A stretch of DNA of 64,000 nt from contig JACGCM010002784.1 of NCBI GenBank assembly GCA_014058105.1, positions 2,418,001 to 2,482,000 of the forward strand, given 5' to 3'. Position 1 is the first letter of the stretch; every line of letters begins with the position of its first letter. The stretch comes from Kingdonia uniflora (taxonomy: Eukaryota > Streptophyta > Magnoliopsida > Ranunculales > Circaeasteraceae). The notes under the pieces are model-generated. The model was given only the letters and a program-made list of their open reading frames with translations. It made no database searches and was not told where the DNA came from. Positions 12,030 to 23,951 of the stretch are shown piece by piece. The translations under genes and the position numbers were made by a program.

Positions 12030-12930
12030 GGTGATGCTGGTACTAAAATTTTTGGATCCAAGTTTCCAATCTTCCTTGTTTCTTGCAGGAATCATTTGTA
12101 AAAATTTGTGAGGGTTTCCTTTATACCTTGTTTGAAGAAGAAAAGAGAATCAATTATAATCTCACATTCTTTAGCGTGTGCATAATTTGATTCGAACAAT
12201 TGTTATAGCCTAGCAAAGCTAGTTATCGATCCTTTAGGAATTATATGAAAACATCTTAGAAGCTCCTCTTTGAGGCACATGTTAAACAAACGGCATAGCA
12301 TATGATCGAGTTTTAAGTAAAGGCTGACTGCTGCTTTGAAGTATTTGACATGGGTTAACAGGTCAGTGAGGCATGCGTATTGATGAAACTTTGGCATGTG
12401 GAAGTTATCAGGAATAAGCATGCCTTCGAGGTAAGGGGAGATGGGATTCGTCTCGATCCTGTCTAGAGCAGGGATTCGACACAGGTTATGAAAATTAATG
12501 GCCTTTTTTCAATTGTTCAAGACATCCAAGGTAACGAACTAAGGGCGCACATGAGGTGCTATAGCAGCGTATGGATTGAACTCTCCTTGCCCGCTGAGGC
12601 CCTACCTTTCTCTTATTGGTCACCTTGGACGAGGTGGTAGGGTTTGATGTTGAGCTCATTGGCTACCCTAAGTGGTCAATGCTGATGATGCGAGTTTAAA
12701 GTGTTGTGACACTTTATTTGGATTCTTACATCATGATCTCAAGGTTTGGTGTCGTTCCTATCTCGATGACCCATTTTCCCTATGAGATGATCGCGATCAA
12801 TGATCACTTCGGGCCTGGATTGGCAACTCTTGTCGAGTGGTGAATCGGTCATGTGGCCTAGGCAGACTTTCCATCTCCTTTTGATGGGTTCGGCTTTGCT
12901 GCTCAAGGGCTTTCCTCCACTCATCTCTTT
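12030..12930 (-). pseudogene. Gag of Tat copy 1
   Basis: Gag forms the virus-like particle. The minus strand from about 12421 shows the retrotransposon gag pattern: NFHMPKFHQYACLTD near the start, then spaced hydrophobic helices. A 61-codon piece at 12739-12924 is Lys/Arg/Asp-rich, as in the N-terminal linker of Tat gag. The frame is broken in several places. Upstream (13030-13157) is the leader before the primer site. Confidence 0.55.
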
Positions 12931-13157
12931 TAACTTGGAGGGCTTAAGCGTGAATTTTTTTATCTTCGTGTCGCTGAACTCTGTCAGATTCCATCTATTT
13001 TTGGAGTTAAAAAATAATATTGTGTAAATTGTCAGTTTCTAGTAGAATAGTAGTTGGAATGTCCTCGTTGTTCCTTTGGGTACTGGATGCTCTTCTAAGG
13101 TTCATGTTGGTCATGGTAGTGATTGTTAAGGATGAGATTTTGTAGAGAAAAAAGTGG

Positions 13158-13179
13158 TTTCCCACAAACGACTCCAATT
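13158..13179 (-). other. Primer-binding site of Tat copy 1
   Basis: On the minus strand, immediately inside the 5' LTR, the sequence is ATTGGAGTCGTTTGTGGGAA. This is a mutated form of the ATTGGCGCCGTCTGTGGGAA type common in Tat elements. Confidence 0.65.
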
Positions 13180-13684
13180 ATAATGGCTAGTTTTGTGGTA
13201 GGTAAACCTCATCAGTATTTTATATAAATAGTTAAGATTTAAGTGCAAATTAAAGCTAATACGTACTATATTTTATGTAAAAACTCAGTGAAACGTGAGA
13301 AAAACCATGACCTCGACGAGGGCTTAGATGTAAAATACCCTAAACTCCTAATCTATTTTACTTGTAGATAAATGTAGATAGTGGGTGTGCAAAAAAGAAA
13401 GGAAAAAGTATCGGTCCCCTCGGTGTTGTATGTTATGCCAGCATTTATAGTTGGATACAGGCAGTTACAAAATATAAAGTTTCCCCTATTCTTAAGGAAG
13501 GTGAGCAAACTTTACGGAGCACGTAGAATGGCTATATTTGACCAAGTATAACGGCTACTATAGTAGTTGAGCTCTATAGTTGTAGATTGGAATGTTCTCA
13601 AATTATAATTGGGTACATGATCAAATACCTTCGACATGCCTTTGATAGTTTTTCTTTATCGAATCTAGGGAATATGCTACTACA
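13180..13684 (-). repeat. 5' LTR of Tat copy 1
   Basis: It pairs with 2044-2458. It ends GCTACTACA at 13684, and its inner edge is set by the adjacent primer site. The next bases, GTACT, would be the target duplication, but the matching flank lies outside the window. Confidence 0.75.
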
Positions 13685-13905
13685 GTACTTTCATAACTCT
13701 TGAAATACAGTTTTACATTCTTTTGCCCAATTGACATCCTCATTCTGTTTTCCTTTTAATCTTTTAGTAAATATGCAGAGTAGCAAGAAAAACCATCGAC
13801 AACGATCTGATGATTTGGAAATGAATCTGCTAATAGCTACGATCTTGCCAGCTAATTTTTCTACATGTTACTTAGTCCTTGGTGATGACATGGTTATTAG
13901 AGTTT
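13685..13905 (-). pseudogene. Fragment of another gypsy RT/RNase H
   Basis: The minus strand matches the RT-to-RNase H join of Tat copy 2 (31960-32130): an AISRFISKSSDRC-type segment, then a basic linker with KQNEDVNWA. It is outside the LTR of copy 1, so it is probably part of an older element into which copy 1 jumped. The rest would lie left of the window. Confidence 0.55.
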
Positions 13906-14094
13906 GAATCTGCTACTTTTTTTGCAAAAAGTTTAGTAATATGTAATAAAAAGATAGAATACAAGAGGAGGGAGAACCAACATGCCACACACTAGTGCAT
14001 GTCACTAGTGCATATGCATATGAAACTATCTACTAAAAATAAATAAATAGTAAAAAAGCCGAAACCTCCAAAATAGGTAAGGGGCGTGTCTCAG

Positions 14095-14400
14095 CACCAG
14101 TTCGCTCAAACGACTCCAATCTCGTTCGAACGACTTGTTGAATTTTACCTTAAAAATGTCTCAGCGTGAATTAGCCTTCTGGGTCTCCAGTTTGTTCGAA
14201 CGACTTGAAGAAATTTGCCTTCAGAATGCATCAGCGTGAAATGGCCTTCTGGGGTTACCAGTTAGATCGAACCTCATCCAATTTCGTTAGAACGACTTGA
14301 AGGATTTAGCCTTCAAAGCGTTTCAGCGTGAATTGGCCTTCTAGGGTTTCTAGTTCGTTCGAACGACTTCCAGTGTTGTTCGAATGAATTGATGTTTTTC
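14095..14400. repeat. Minisatellite of about 80-90 bp in the LINE 3' region
   Basis: About four imperfect units each contain CGTTCGAACGACTT, then AATTTGCCTTCA, then CAGCGTGAATTGGCCTTCT. The TTCGAA core is palindromic. The array lies between the RNase H domain and the poly(A) end. Confidence 0.7.
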
Positions 14401-14469
14401 CTTCAAGTTGTAAAAATCTGAAGCATAGTCACCCATAGTAATGTTGTGAATCTAAAATATTTAATGTAA

Positions 14470-14755
14470 GCATTTTCTATCTTAAGAAGGAACTGAGGTC
14501 TTCCAATAGCCATTCTTCAAATGGGTGAGTAGCACTTGGGCCACTCCTTGCAAGCTTGTCTGCAGAAAAGTTTGTTTTTCTATAGATATGAGTAAATGTG
14601 ATAAACTAAATCTACTTTAGCAGCGTGCTCCACTTGTTTTTGATGGTCCATAGAGTACAATTGCTTCTGAATGTCTTTATAATTGCATCAGAATCAGAAA
14701 CCACCCAAAGAATCATCCATCCATTCTGAACAACCTTCTGAATCCCAGCAGCGTG
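14470..14755 (-). pseudogene. LINE RNase H domain
   Basis: On the minus strand the frame reads VSDSDAIIKTF, then a stop-bearing middle, then FITFTHIYRKTNFSADKLAR, the C-terminal part of the RNase H that follows RT in many plant L1 elements. RNase H removes RNA from the cDNA hybrid. The conserved Asp of SDS and the His-Asn-Asp end motif (HIYRKTN..AD) can be seen. At least one stop is present. The right edge abuts the truncated LTR of the long-LTR element. Confidence 0.7.
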
Positions 14756-16191
14756 CCCAGTCTCGTCCTACGAAGAGGGACATGGTTGGATACTGTTTCC
14801 TAGTACCCAGTCTTCTCCTGCGAGTGAAATTATGGTTGGATGCTAGCTCCTGGTGCCCAGACTCCTTAGGGAGGCTGAAATACCTATGTTTATATCTTTT
14901 AGTCTGGTCGAGCTAGTGCAGTATATCGTACCCTTGTATCCAACAATATCCGGTAAGGTAAATCATTTTTCAGCAGTTGTTAGCCCACTTTAGTCTTGGG
15001 GGCTAGCCCTTTGGGTTGACATCCCTAAATCATTCATCATTGGGATAGGTATGGGACTATCCCACTTCATCATACACCATTCTGTATCATAACATCATCA
15101 TCATTATCATCATCAAGCATATCATTGTATCTCCGCATACTTCCTTATCGTAGGTTCTTCTGATGGAAATCTTTAACCCTTTCTGCATTATATTTAATAT
15201 AGAATCTTCTGCACTTGGGATAATCATAAGATTATCTAATTCCATCATATTATCAGCATAACATATCATTGCATTGGGATAATTATGGGATTATCCTAGT
15301 TCCTTATATTCTTCTCCGCCTATTAAATTCCTCTTCTCCTAATTGATTTATGGTGTAATTAGATTCATCTTCCATCTGTATATTCCTCTCCACCCTGCAT
15401 CTATTACTCCCTCTTCTATATCTAATATAATTTATTAGGTGAATTAATCTGGTTGGCTGCTGTGAGCTTTAGGCCGGTATCTGGTTGTGATAGCTTCGGG
15501 GTTGTACCTGGTTGAGGTTTGGGTAACCCTGTTGGATTACTGCGAGCCAAGGGTTGTTTACCCTTGCGTATGATGGTATCTCTGAGAACCACGGTGGTGA
15601 TTAAAGTGTAGTTAGTGGTCCTTGTGACTGGAGTGTAGATGAGCATTCCTTTGCACGAGGTATATTTATAGATAGATTTATTAGAATTTGTATACATACG
15701 TATACCTATTAGATATCCTATATGTATATAAATTACATATAAATGGTTTATCGTTAGATATTATTATATCTCACTATCATTACTACTTATCCCCATCTCA
15801 TTGGCTAGTATAATCGTTTAGCTATTCTTGGGAGTTAGTGAGCTCGTTGTTTGCTCACTCTCGCATCCCCCTTTCAGTGGCAGGTTGTTTCAGGCTTTAG
15901 TTGTTGCTATGGTGATCTATGGGGAGCTGAGCTGGAGGCTCATTCTCTAGTTGTTACTTTTGGGCTTGCTGCGTAGAGGTTTGTAGAATCTCATGTTTAG
16001 ATAATTATTATCTTAGTCTTCCACTGTTTTTGTTTTCTTATTACTCTGTTGTGATATGATTGTGAATGACAGGGCCAGAATTCGTCTACAGCTCGGTTGT
16101 TTGTGGGGCGTATCTGTGAATTTCCCGACCTGTACAGCTTTGGATCTAGTAATTGGTCAAGCTACCAATTACTAGATTTTGGTGCGTGACA
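14756..16191 (+). repeat. 5' LTR (3' portion only) of the long-LTR element
   Basis: It matches 20478-21934. Shared landmarks are the repeated CCTGGTGCCCAG...TCC phrase, the CATCATCATTATCATCATC run, and the end CTAGTAATTGG...GTGACA. In 15240-15480 I count about two differences from the sister LTR, but near 15880-16000 about one base in eight differs. A 19-bp insertion in the right copy (about 21207) is absent here. Confidence 0.85.
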
Positions 16192-17113
16192 GACTTGGTA
16201 TCAGAGCCCTTGGATAACTCCTATCTCGCTGTCTAGCACTCATAGGTTGAGTTATTCTTAGAACGAGTTAGGATTATTCCTTGGTGTCCTGTATTTTTTT
16301 CACAGGTTTGGTTTGAGAGTTTGTCTTTTGAGGCCTTCTACCTATAGGCTTCTAGCACAGGTCCAGTGTGTAGGCTTTTGCTATAGATTTAGAGGACTCA
16401 AGATGTTTATCTTGAATCCTTATAATGGTGTTTGATTGGCTTCTAGTGGTAGTGTTTTCCCTATTTTGTTTTGGGTATGGGGTTTTGATTTTAGCTGTAT
16501 GATCTTTCACTATTTGGACGACGTTATGTTTGCCGTCGTAGTAATTTTGACGTGTGTTCCATTTTAATGCTTATCTTATTGAGCTTTGGGTATTTTCTCT
16601 TAATCGAATCCAGATCGATCTAGATATTGGATCTGATCGTTTGGATTGGTTTTCATTATTTATTGAATGCATCGTTTTAACTGATTATTTCCATCTCTGG
16701 TGTCGTGGACCTGAGCTCATAATAGACGTGTTATGAGACTGGGGATGTTGTACACATTAAATTTTGACGTTGTTTATTTAGGGAATGGGACATCATATTC
16801 CACTTTCCCATATGTTGATTTTTGCATCTTTAAACTATTTATTTTACGATCAAACCATATTAATTAGAATATATATGTATATATATTTTTTTTGTACAAA
16901 TTATATATTAACATATTTTTGCCCAAAATATTTGCTAAGTTACCTAGAAAGGTTTTGTCGTGTACCTGGACGAGGAGTTCAGGGGGATTTCTATTTACTG
17001 ACCTTGTGTAACCACTAATACGATATGGTTACACATCGCATTTAAAATATACTGTACTTTACCTAAGCAAGTATTTTAAATTTCGGGACGAAATTCTTCT
17101 AAGGGGGGTAGAT
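16192..17113 (+). other. Internal region with primer site and polypurine tract
   Basis: The tRNA-Met primer site is at 16196-16209 and the purine-rich tract at 17099-17112. The part between shows no gag or pol motif. A line TTTCGGGACGAAATTCTTCTAAG just before the polypurine tract is the usual 3' end of Tekay/CRM-type elements. Short ORFs here are not convincing genes. Confidence 0.75.
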
Positions 17114-20100
17114 TGTAATGTCCCGAAATTTTAGGGTAATTTTTGTTGTTGTTTATTATTAAGTATTATTACAATTATTCATATATTATTATTCGTTATG
17201 CATCCATTTAATCCTTTTGATAGGTTTTGAATGTTATATTCATTTTATGTAGTTTCGATGGTACTGGTTATTCGGAGGAGGAGGTGACGTTGTGGCCTTG
17301 GGAACCACTAGATGGGTTGGTGGTGATGTTTGTTTGATGCGTTTGTGGTTTGGTGTGATTCCGGTGAGCCGTTGGATTGGCCGTTAGTTTTTTAGAGTTT
17401 TTCGAGCAAAGATTCATTTTCGGGGGTTTAGGCGTTTTGGAGGCCGTGAGGCGGTGGAGGCGGTGCTTATACCTTGGGAAACCTTTGTTGGGTTTGTAGT
17501 AGTGTTTTATGGTGGTGTGATGATGTGGATGTGATTTCGGGGAATCTTTGGTTAGCCTTGGATTTCTGTGGTTTTCCACTGATAAATTCCTTTATTTTTC
17601 CATTGGATGGATTCCTTTTACCAACTGTTAATTTTTGGACTGCTCATTTATGTTCGGGCATATTTTTGTTATGATTTTTCCCTCTGTTTTTGTTAGAACA
17701 TTTATGCATTCAGACGACCAAGTTGGGTCTTTTGAGCTATTCTTGAGCGTTGGATTTTACCTCGAGATGAGTATTGGCTTCCCCTATATAAACACTTCAT
17801 TTCATTTATAAATCATTTTTCTCTCCAAACCAACTCCAACTCTTTCTCTCTAACCGACTCTTCTTTCTCAAGTAAAACCCAAACTTTGGAAACCCTTCTC
17901 CTCCCTTCAATCCTTCTCTTCCTTCACTTTTGGTTTATTTGGAGCTTGAGTTATCATCCCCTATACCCTGATTTCAGTTCCTCAGAGGGTGAGATTTTCT
18001 GTTCTAGAGAGAGAAAGAGAGGGCTACGTTTCCATCGTCGATTCACCAATTTGACGTCGTTCCATAGCCGGTTATAGCCGTTCCCTCTTCCTAACTTCAT
18101 ATTTGATTCCGGTGTTGGTTTGGGTCATTGATGGACTGATTATAGGGTTTATAATTGTGGTGTTTGGGGTTTGGTGTTTGTGACCAAATGGGCATTGTTG
18201 GTGATTGGATTTTGCCATGTTTGTTTGCAGGTGTTGGGCCGATTTTGGGGTTGTGTTTGATTGGGGGATTTGGGCATTCGGTGGTGGATCATTGGGTTTT
18301 GATGTTGTTTTGGAGAGGGCTGCCTGAACCGGCGGTTGTTGCCATTTCCGTTCAGATGTTTGCCTCGCCTAGTTGCTGATTTTATCCGTGAATGTTTAGC
18401 GAACTTTGCTAACAAAATTACTGTCGTAGTTACTGTTATTCTGGAAGGGTTAGGACTGTTTTAACGCCCTTTGAATACCGGGTTCATGATTGTTGGGCAG
18501 CTGATTTGGCGAGGTTAGAGTGGCATATCTTCATGTAATTATGGGTGATTGGAGTAGCGCAGCGTAGTGTGGTGAACCGTGGGTTTAGATGCAGTTTTGT
18601 TACTGAATTCAGATTTGGTGCTGTTTTGATTTCAAATTTGAGTGGGAATCCTTTGTTGGAATTATGTTTGGGCTCTGGGCCTTGATAGTGGTTGATGTGG
18701 TGGTGTTCCTGGTCCTTTCCGTGATTGATTTGGAGTTCCGGAAGTCGATTCGCGGAGCACATTTCCGTTGGGGTGCTGTTTGGGCAGTTTAGCAGAGATT
18801 GTCGTTCCGAGCATATCGTCAGGCGAGTTTTATCTTCCTTAATAACTATACCATTATATTGATTATGAGTTATTGTATCACATAGTTTATCATGTTTATT
18901 ACCGTGATTATGTTAGTATATGGGTTAATTGCTTATGACACATTCACGGGTTATTCGTTAGGCATACCTCAGGCGAGAGTACTTAAGAGTTTGATAAGTT
19001 AGTAAAACCCGAGTTAGTTATAAGTTTTAGTTACTAGATAAAACCTGTAGGTTATGTTTGGTCAGAGGAGGTTATTCTTTGTTGTCGTCGATGTGACGAT
19101 TGCTCCTGAGATTCCTTTTAGATCGATTTTATTAAGGGTGGTTATTGCGGATCCTTTCTTCGTTGAGGTTGAGAACAAAGGCATTTCTCAGTATGTTGCG
19201 ACGCCTCAGCGTTGCAATATTTATATTTATATATATAATATATAGAGTGTGGTACTTTTGGTTAGTTATTAGGGTGCCCAGCTTGTTTCAGGGCAATAGT
19301 AACTAGGTTCAGCAAATAGTAGAGACTTATGGTCAGGCATGTGGTTAGCCGCCATTTCTCTAAGATAGTGTAGTTCAGAGACTATACTTCTCACCCTATA
19401 GTATAGCACCTTGGTTAGTTTGGGTTGCTGGATTTGGTTCCAGGGTAGTCTTAGGGCGATATAGCTTCAGTAAGACATGGTCTTCAATTCGGAGCTCGTC
19501 CTCTTGCCTGCTATTGTTTTGATTAGTCTTAGGACTAGTCTAGGTGTACTCTGTGTTCTCGAGGCCTGGTCCTTGAGCACTATCATTGTGATTGGTGGTT
19601 GTTTGGAATGTTAGATTCTATGTGGGAGTGTGGTATCTCCTAGACTGTTAGTCGTTGATGGTGAGCAGATGGCCTGTCCGTGGTGGTTGGTTGTGGATGT
19701 TAAACTTTCGATAGTTTGCCTTGGGATTGTTTGCTTATCGTGTTCTGACACTTATTGTCCTCATGATTCTTAGAGCTATTAGAGCTTACTCGAAAGCCTT
19801 CTTTCCCTGGGATGAGGCTGTTAGGGTTGTGTTCCCTTCCGTCATCTAGGAGGCAGTGAGACAGCATGGCTCAGTGAGATCCGTGGCTGAGCCAGGTGGT
19901 TTATGAAGTTGTACGTCACCCGAGATGCTGGAATGCGACTGAAACCTCCTGTTGAATCCAGTTCCTGTACATCCGTGTTAGAGACTTATATACATGATTA
20001 AGAGGATTGTGAGGCAGGTCTGTTATTGGGGATTGTTGACTACTTGTTGGACTCTTGTAGGTCACCCCATGAGTACTAGTCTGTGTTGACAGCTAGAGTA

Positions 20101-21934
20101 ATGTTGTACTTGATGTTAATCATATTGCTTTAATGAATCTTAGAGACTAATGTCGTTTAGATGTCGTGACGGTTAAGTTGTTATTTTATCTAGGTTTAGA
20201 TGGTGCAACTGAGTCACAAGAGGGGATTTGTGTTAGTTTTGGTTGCCACGCTCTTAGGCAGGTGGTTATCCTATTGTGTACTAGCTGTGTTAACAGTAGT
20301 TGTATTTTAGTCTCTAGGATCATGCTCACATCCATAGATAATATATTCTTTCCTTATCTTACTGCGATTGGATACATAAACAACTCCGCATCAGCTGGCC
20401 CCCGATAGGTTGATAGGATCCCTGGATCGAGTTAAAGTTTTAGAGGTGAAGATATGGTTGGATTAGTTTTCCTGGTGCCCAGTCTTGTCCTACGAAGAGA
20501 GACATGGTGGGATACTATTTCCTGATGCCCAGTCTTCTCCTGCGAGTGAAGTAATGGTTGGATGCTAGTTCCTGGTGCCCAGACTCCTTAGGGAGGTTGA
20601 AATACCTATGTTTATATCTTTTAGTCTGGTCGAGCTAGTGCAGTATATCGTACCCTTGTATCCAATAATATTCGGTAAGGTAAATCATTTTTCAGCAGTT
20701 GTTAGCCCACTTTAGTCTTGGGGGATAGCCCTTTGGGTTGACATCGCTAAATCATTCAGCATTGGGATAGGTATGGGACTATCCCACTTCATCATACACC
20801 ATTCTGCATCATAACATCATCATCATTATCATCATCAAGCATATCATTGCATCTCCGCATACTTTCTTATCGTAGGTTCTTCTGATGAAAATCCTTAACC
20901 GTTTTTGCATTATATTTAATATGGAATCTTCTGCACTTGGGATAATCATAAGATTATCTAATTCCATCATATTATCAGCATAACATATCATTGCATTGGG
21001 ATAATTATGGGATTATCCTAGTTCCTTATATTCTTCTCCGCCTATTAAATTCCTCTTCTCCTAATTGATTTATGGTGTAATTAGATTCATCTTCCATCTG
21101 TATATTCCTCTCCACCCTGCATCTATTACTCCCTCTTCTATATCTAATATAATTTATTAGGTGAATTAATCTGGTTGGCTGTTGTGAGCTTTAGGCTGGT
21201 ATCTGGTTGTGGGCGATCTCGCTTAGCTTGTGATAGCTTCGGGGTTGTACCTGGTTGGGGTTTGGGTAACCCTGTTGGATTACTGCGAGCCAAGGTTTGT
21301 TTACCCTTGCGTATGATGGTATCTCTGAGAACCACGGTGGTGATTAAAGTGTAGCTAGTGGTCCTTGTGACTAGAGTGTTGATTAGCATTCCTTTGCGCG
21401 AGGTATATTTATAGATAGATTTATTAGAATTTGTATACATACGTATACCTATTAGTTATTCTATATGTATATAGATTATATATATATTGTTTATCGTTAG
21501 ATATTATTATATCCCACTATCATTACTACTTATCCCCATGTCATTGGTTAGTATAATCGTTTAGGTATTCTTGGGAGTTAGTGAGCTCGTTGTTTGCTCA
21601 CCCTCGCATCCCCCTTTAAGTGGCAGGTTGTTTCAAGTTTTATTTGCTGCTGTGGTGATCTTTGGGGAGCTGAGCTGGAGGTTCATTCTCCAGTTGCTAC
21701 TGTTGGGATTTCTTCGTAGAGCTTTTTTGAATCTCATGTTTAGATAATTGTTATCTTAGTCTTCCGTTGTTTATGTTTTCTTATTTCTCTGTTGTGATAC
21801 TATTGTGAATGACTGGGCCAGAATTCGTCTACGGCTCGGTTGTTCGTAGGGCAAATCTGTGGATTTCCCGACCTGCACAGCTTCGGATCTAGTAATTAGT
21901 CAAGCTACCAATTACTGGATTTTGGGGAGTGACA
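17114..21934 (+). repeat. 3' LTR (about 4.8 kb) of the long-LTR element
   Basis: It starts TGTAATGTCCCG right after the polypurine tract and ends GTGACA at 21934, where LINE sequence resumes. About 600 bp in is a promoter-like block with a TATA box. A long R/U5 part contains no coding motif that I recognise, although many short ORFs occur by chance. At about 4.8 kb it is unusually long for a plant LTR. Confidence 0.75.
17785..17791 (+). promoter_or_regulatory. TATA box of the long LTR
   Basis: CCCCTATATAAACAC is followed by a pyrimidine-rich leader (TTTTTCTCTCC, CTCTTTCTCTC). This is the likely LTR promoter. The solo LTR at 4664-7555 has a related block in inverse orientation near 6790-6880. 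Confidence 0.55.
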
Positions 21935-23224
21935 CAATTCGAGACCCATCACCAATCACCCAACCTATATGAGGCTTAGAGATTATTGTTGCTTTCTTAA
22001 TGCCTAGCCAAATAAAAGATAACTTATGATTTTTGAGAGGATCATTTTTCTTAGTGAAGAACTTAGCTTTGAGGAATCTAGTCCAGTCTTCTTCCCCATC
22101 CCCATAAATCTAGTTTAGCTTACAGAGCATAACGTCATTCACTTCTCCAAGGCTTCTCAGACCCATCCCTCTCTCCTTCTGAGGTTTACACACCATATCC
22201 CATCTGATTATTATGCTTCTTCTAGTAGATGGATCCCCCATCCAAATTTTTTTTCTAAGAATGGAATCTCCCTCCTTGATCATAGATGTAGGCCATTTGT
22301 AGACTGCCATATTGTGTATAGGGATACTATTGAGCGCTACCTTGGTTAGAGTAACCCTCCCTTAGAAAGAAATCATTTTGATTGTCCAGCTGTTGGCCCT
22401 TTTCCTTATCTTTTTAACTAGAGGTCTGATGGTTGCTCTAGTTACCCTCCCCTGCATGAGAGGTATTCCTAGATATGTCTTAGGGAAGCTGCCTTCCCTG
22501 AAGCCAAAGATGTCCAGAACAATCCATCTTCTAGTTAAGGGGACGTTGCTTAGATATATTTTGCTCTTATGAACACTCACTATTTACCTAGAGGAAATCT
22601 GATATTGCATAAGAAGTTTTTTCAGCTGCTTTAAACACTTAGTAGCCCCATTAACAAAGAGAAAAATATCATCAGCAAATAATAGATGAGTAGGGCTTTG
22701 GACATATTTGATAGTTGTCATAGGAAGAATCTTCTTTTCTTCTTTGTGTCTGTGAAGATTTATACTTAGAATGTCTTCTGCCAGTGTAAATAAATAGAGG
22801 GTCTCCCTGTTTTAACGCCCTGTACATTTTAAAATATCCAGTTGGACTCCCATTGATAGAAATTAAAATCATTCCACTGCTGATAATGGTCCTCACCCAA
22901 TTGCAAAATATGTCCTTGAACCTGGTCCTCACCCAATTGCATATCCCCTTATATAGCTCTGCAGAGAGAATCTCCCAGTATTTTGGGAAAAATATACCTG
23001 GAAACCCATTTGGTCCAGGTGAACTATCTACATCTAGAGAGAGAGAACTGCATTGTAAACTTCTTCATGATTAGGCATTCTTGTAAGCATATTGTACTCA
23101 GCCACTTGAACCTTATCTTGAATATTCTCATAGAGATAGGAGGATATGTTAATTTCAGGGTAAGAGAATTTGGCGGTATAGTAGCTAGCAATATGTTCCT
23201 TAATGTTCTCTTGCCTGGTGATTT
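21935..23224 (-). pseudogene. LINE reverse transcriptase (central and C-terminal parts)
   Basis: Target-primed reverse transcriptase of an L1-type element. From right to left on the minus strand: a segment with SSPGPNGFPGIFFPKYW (near 23030), NGSPTGYFKMYRALKQGDP (near 22830), the catalytic FADD in LLFADDIFLFVNG (near 22670), and the C-terminal KTYLGIPL and WMGDPSTRRSII segments. It ends with WVIGDGSRI just right of the long-LTR element. Stops and frame changes occur, for example in the middle of the QGDP region. The N-terminal part continues at 35905 beyond Tat copy 2. Confidence 0.85.
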
Positions 23225-23951
23225 TGTTGGGGACTAACTTCTTTTAGAGCGGAAGTTGGCTCTTACAACACAGAGTTAATCTTCTACCAAAGGAATGCAA
23301 GCAAATGACCTAAAGTAAGAATAAACTAGAGATAAATACTTGCGTAGAGGCCCGAATGTGACGCTCTATGACCTCTGATAAGGAATTTTTAAGATGAATT
23401 ATATTACTGATGAGTAATTTGGGGATTCGAATACTGGGCGTTACAGAGGGGTCGAAGGTAAAATGTAAGAGGGTCGGGGAAAATCTTTCAAATACCCTCT
23501 TGGTTTCCCATCTCTCCTATTTATAGAAGTATAGGAAGCTGAGTCACCAAGTGTGGGTCAGGTTTACATGATTACTGTTAGGAAATCCCGGCAGAGTATG
23601 GGTGTCGGTCATGTTTGTACTGTCACTATGACAGCTATCAGACGTGTCTCTGTACTTTGGCACTATGGTGCAGTGGTCGGCCTGTCACTGCAGCTGTAAA
23701 GGCCAATCATTACGTTGGCTTGTCTGGTAAGCTGGTTGCCTGTCCCATCGTATTTCGACCATGTAACGATATGGTCGAGGGGTAATCTATTTCGACCATC
23801 CTCAAGGCTTTATCTGGTGTCGAAGCTTCGTCTTCAGGGGATCTCTGGGAAGTCTATTTTAGGGATCGAGTAGTCTTCAATATATTCAGGTAGGCTGTGA
23901 AGTGGGCTTCGAGTATCTGAGGTGGTCGAAGGCTACGAGTAGGCTACTACA
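23225..23951 (-). repeat. 3' LTR of Tat copy 2
   Basis: It begins TGTTGGGGACTAACTTC and ends GGCTACTACA. It is followed inward by CACCCCCTCTCAGCGAGG, whose reverse complement is the polypurine tract (GAGAGGGGGTG) adjacent to the LTR. Confidence 0.9.

Larger units (their letters stand above)
2044..13684 (-). mobile_element. Ty3/gypsy Tat-clade retrotransposon, copy 1 (degraded)
   Basis: It is bounded by homologous LTRs at 2044-2458 and 13180-13684, both ending in GCTACTACA. Reading from right to left the order is 5' LTR, primer site, gag, RNase H, integrase, tandem repeats, antisense ORFs on the plus strand, and 3' LTR. The primer site of the ATTGG-GTCG type, the second (archaeal-type) RNase H and the antisense ORF between pol and 3' LTR are Tat-clade traits. 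Protease and RT are missing, so it cannot move by itself. A solo LTR lies inside the antisense region and a CACTA element interrupts the 3' LTR. Confidence 0.8.
14756..21934 (+). mobile_element. Non-autonomous long-LTR retrotransposon (LARD-like, Tekay-derived)
   Basis: A 5' LTR truncated on its left (14756-16191), an internal region of about 920 bp with no retroviral genes, and a full 3' LTR of about 4.8 kb (17114-21934). The primer site TGGTATCAGAGCCC (initiator tRNA-Met) follows the first LTR, and a polypurine tract AAGGGGGGTAGA precedes the second. LTRs starting TGTAATG with this primer site are typical of Tekay-type chromoviruses. Movement would need proteins from a relative. It inserted in the LINE; a later deletion removed about 3.4 kb of LTR together with LINE sequence. 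Confidence 0.75.

Noticed and set aside
14095..14400. CRISPR-like spaced repeats
   Set aside because: Units are 80-90 bp, imperfect throughout, with no constant repeat and variable spacer pattern. It is a minisatellite in plant DNA.
15087..15269. Met/Asp/Ile-rich ORF repeated at 20809-20991
   Set aside because: The two copies lie at the same place in the two LTRs and come from a CATCAT-type repeat; duplication reflects LTR identity, not gene conservation.
17268..18762. Several ORFs of 60-103 codons on both strands within the long LTR
   Set aside because: They overlap each other on opposite strands, show low-complexity composition (His, Asn and Pro-rich on the minus strand) and no known motif. 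The region is LTR.
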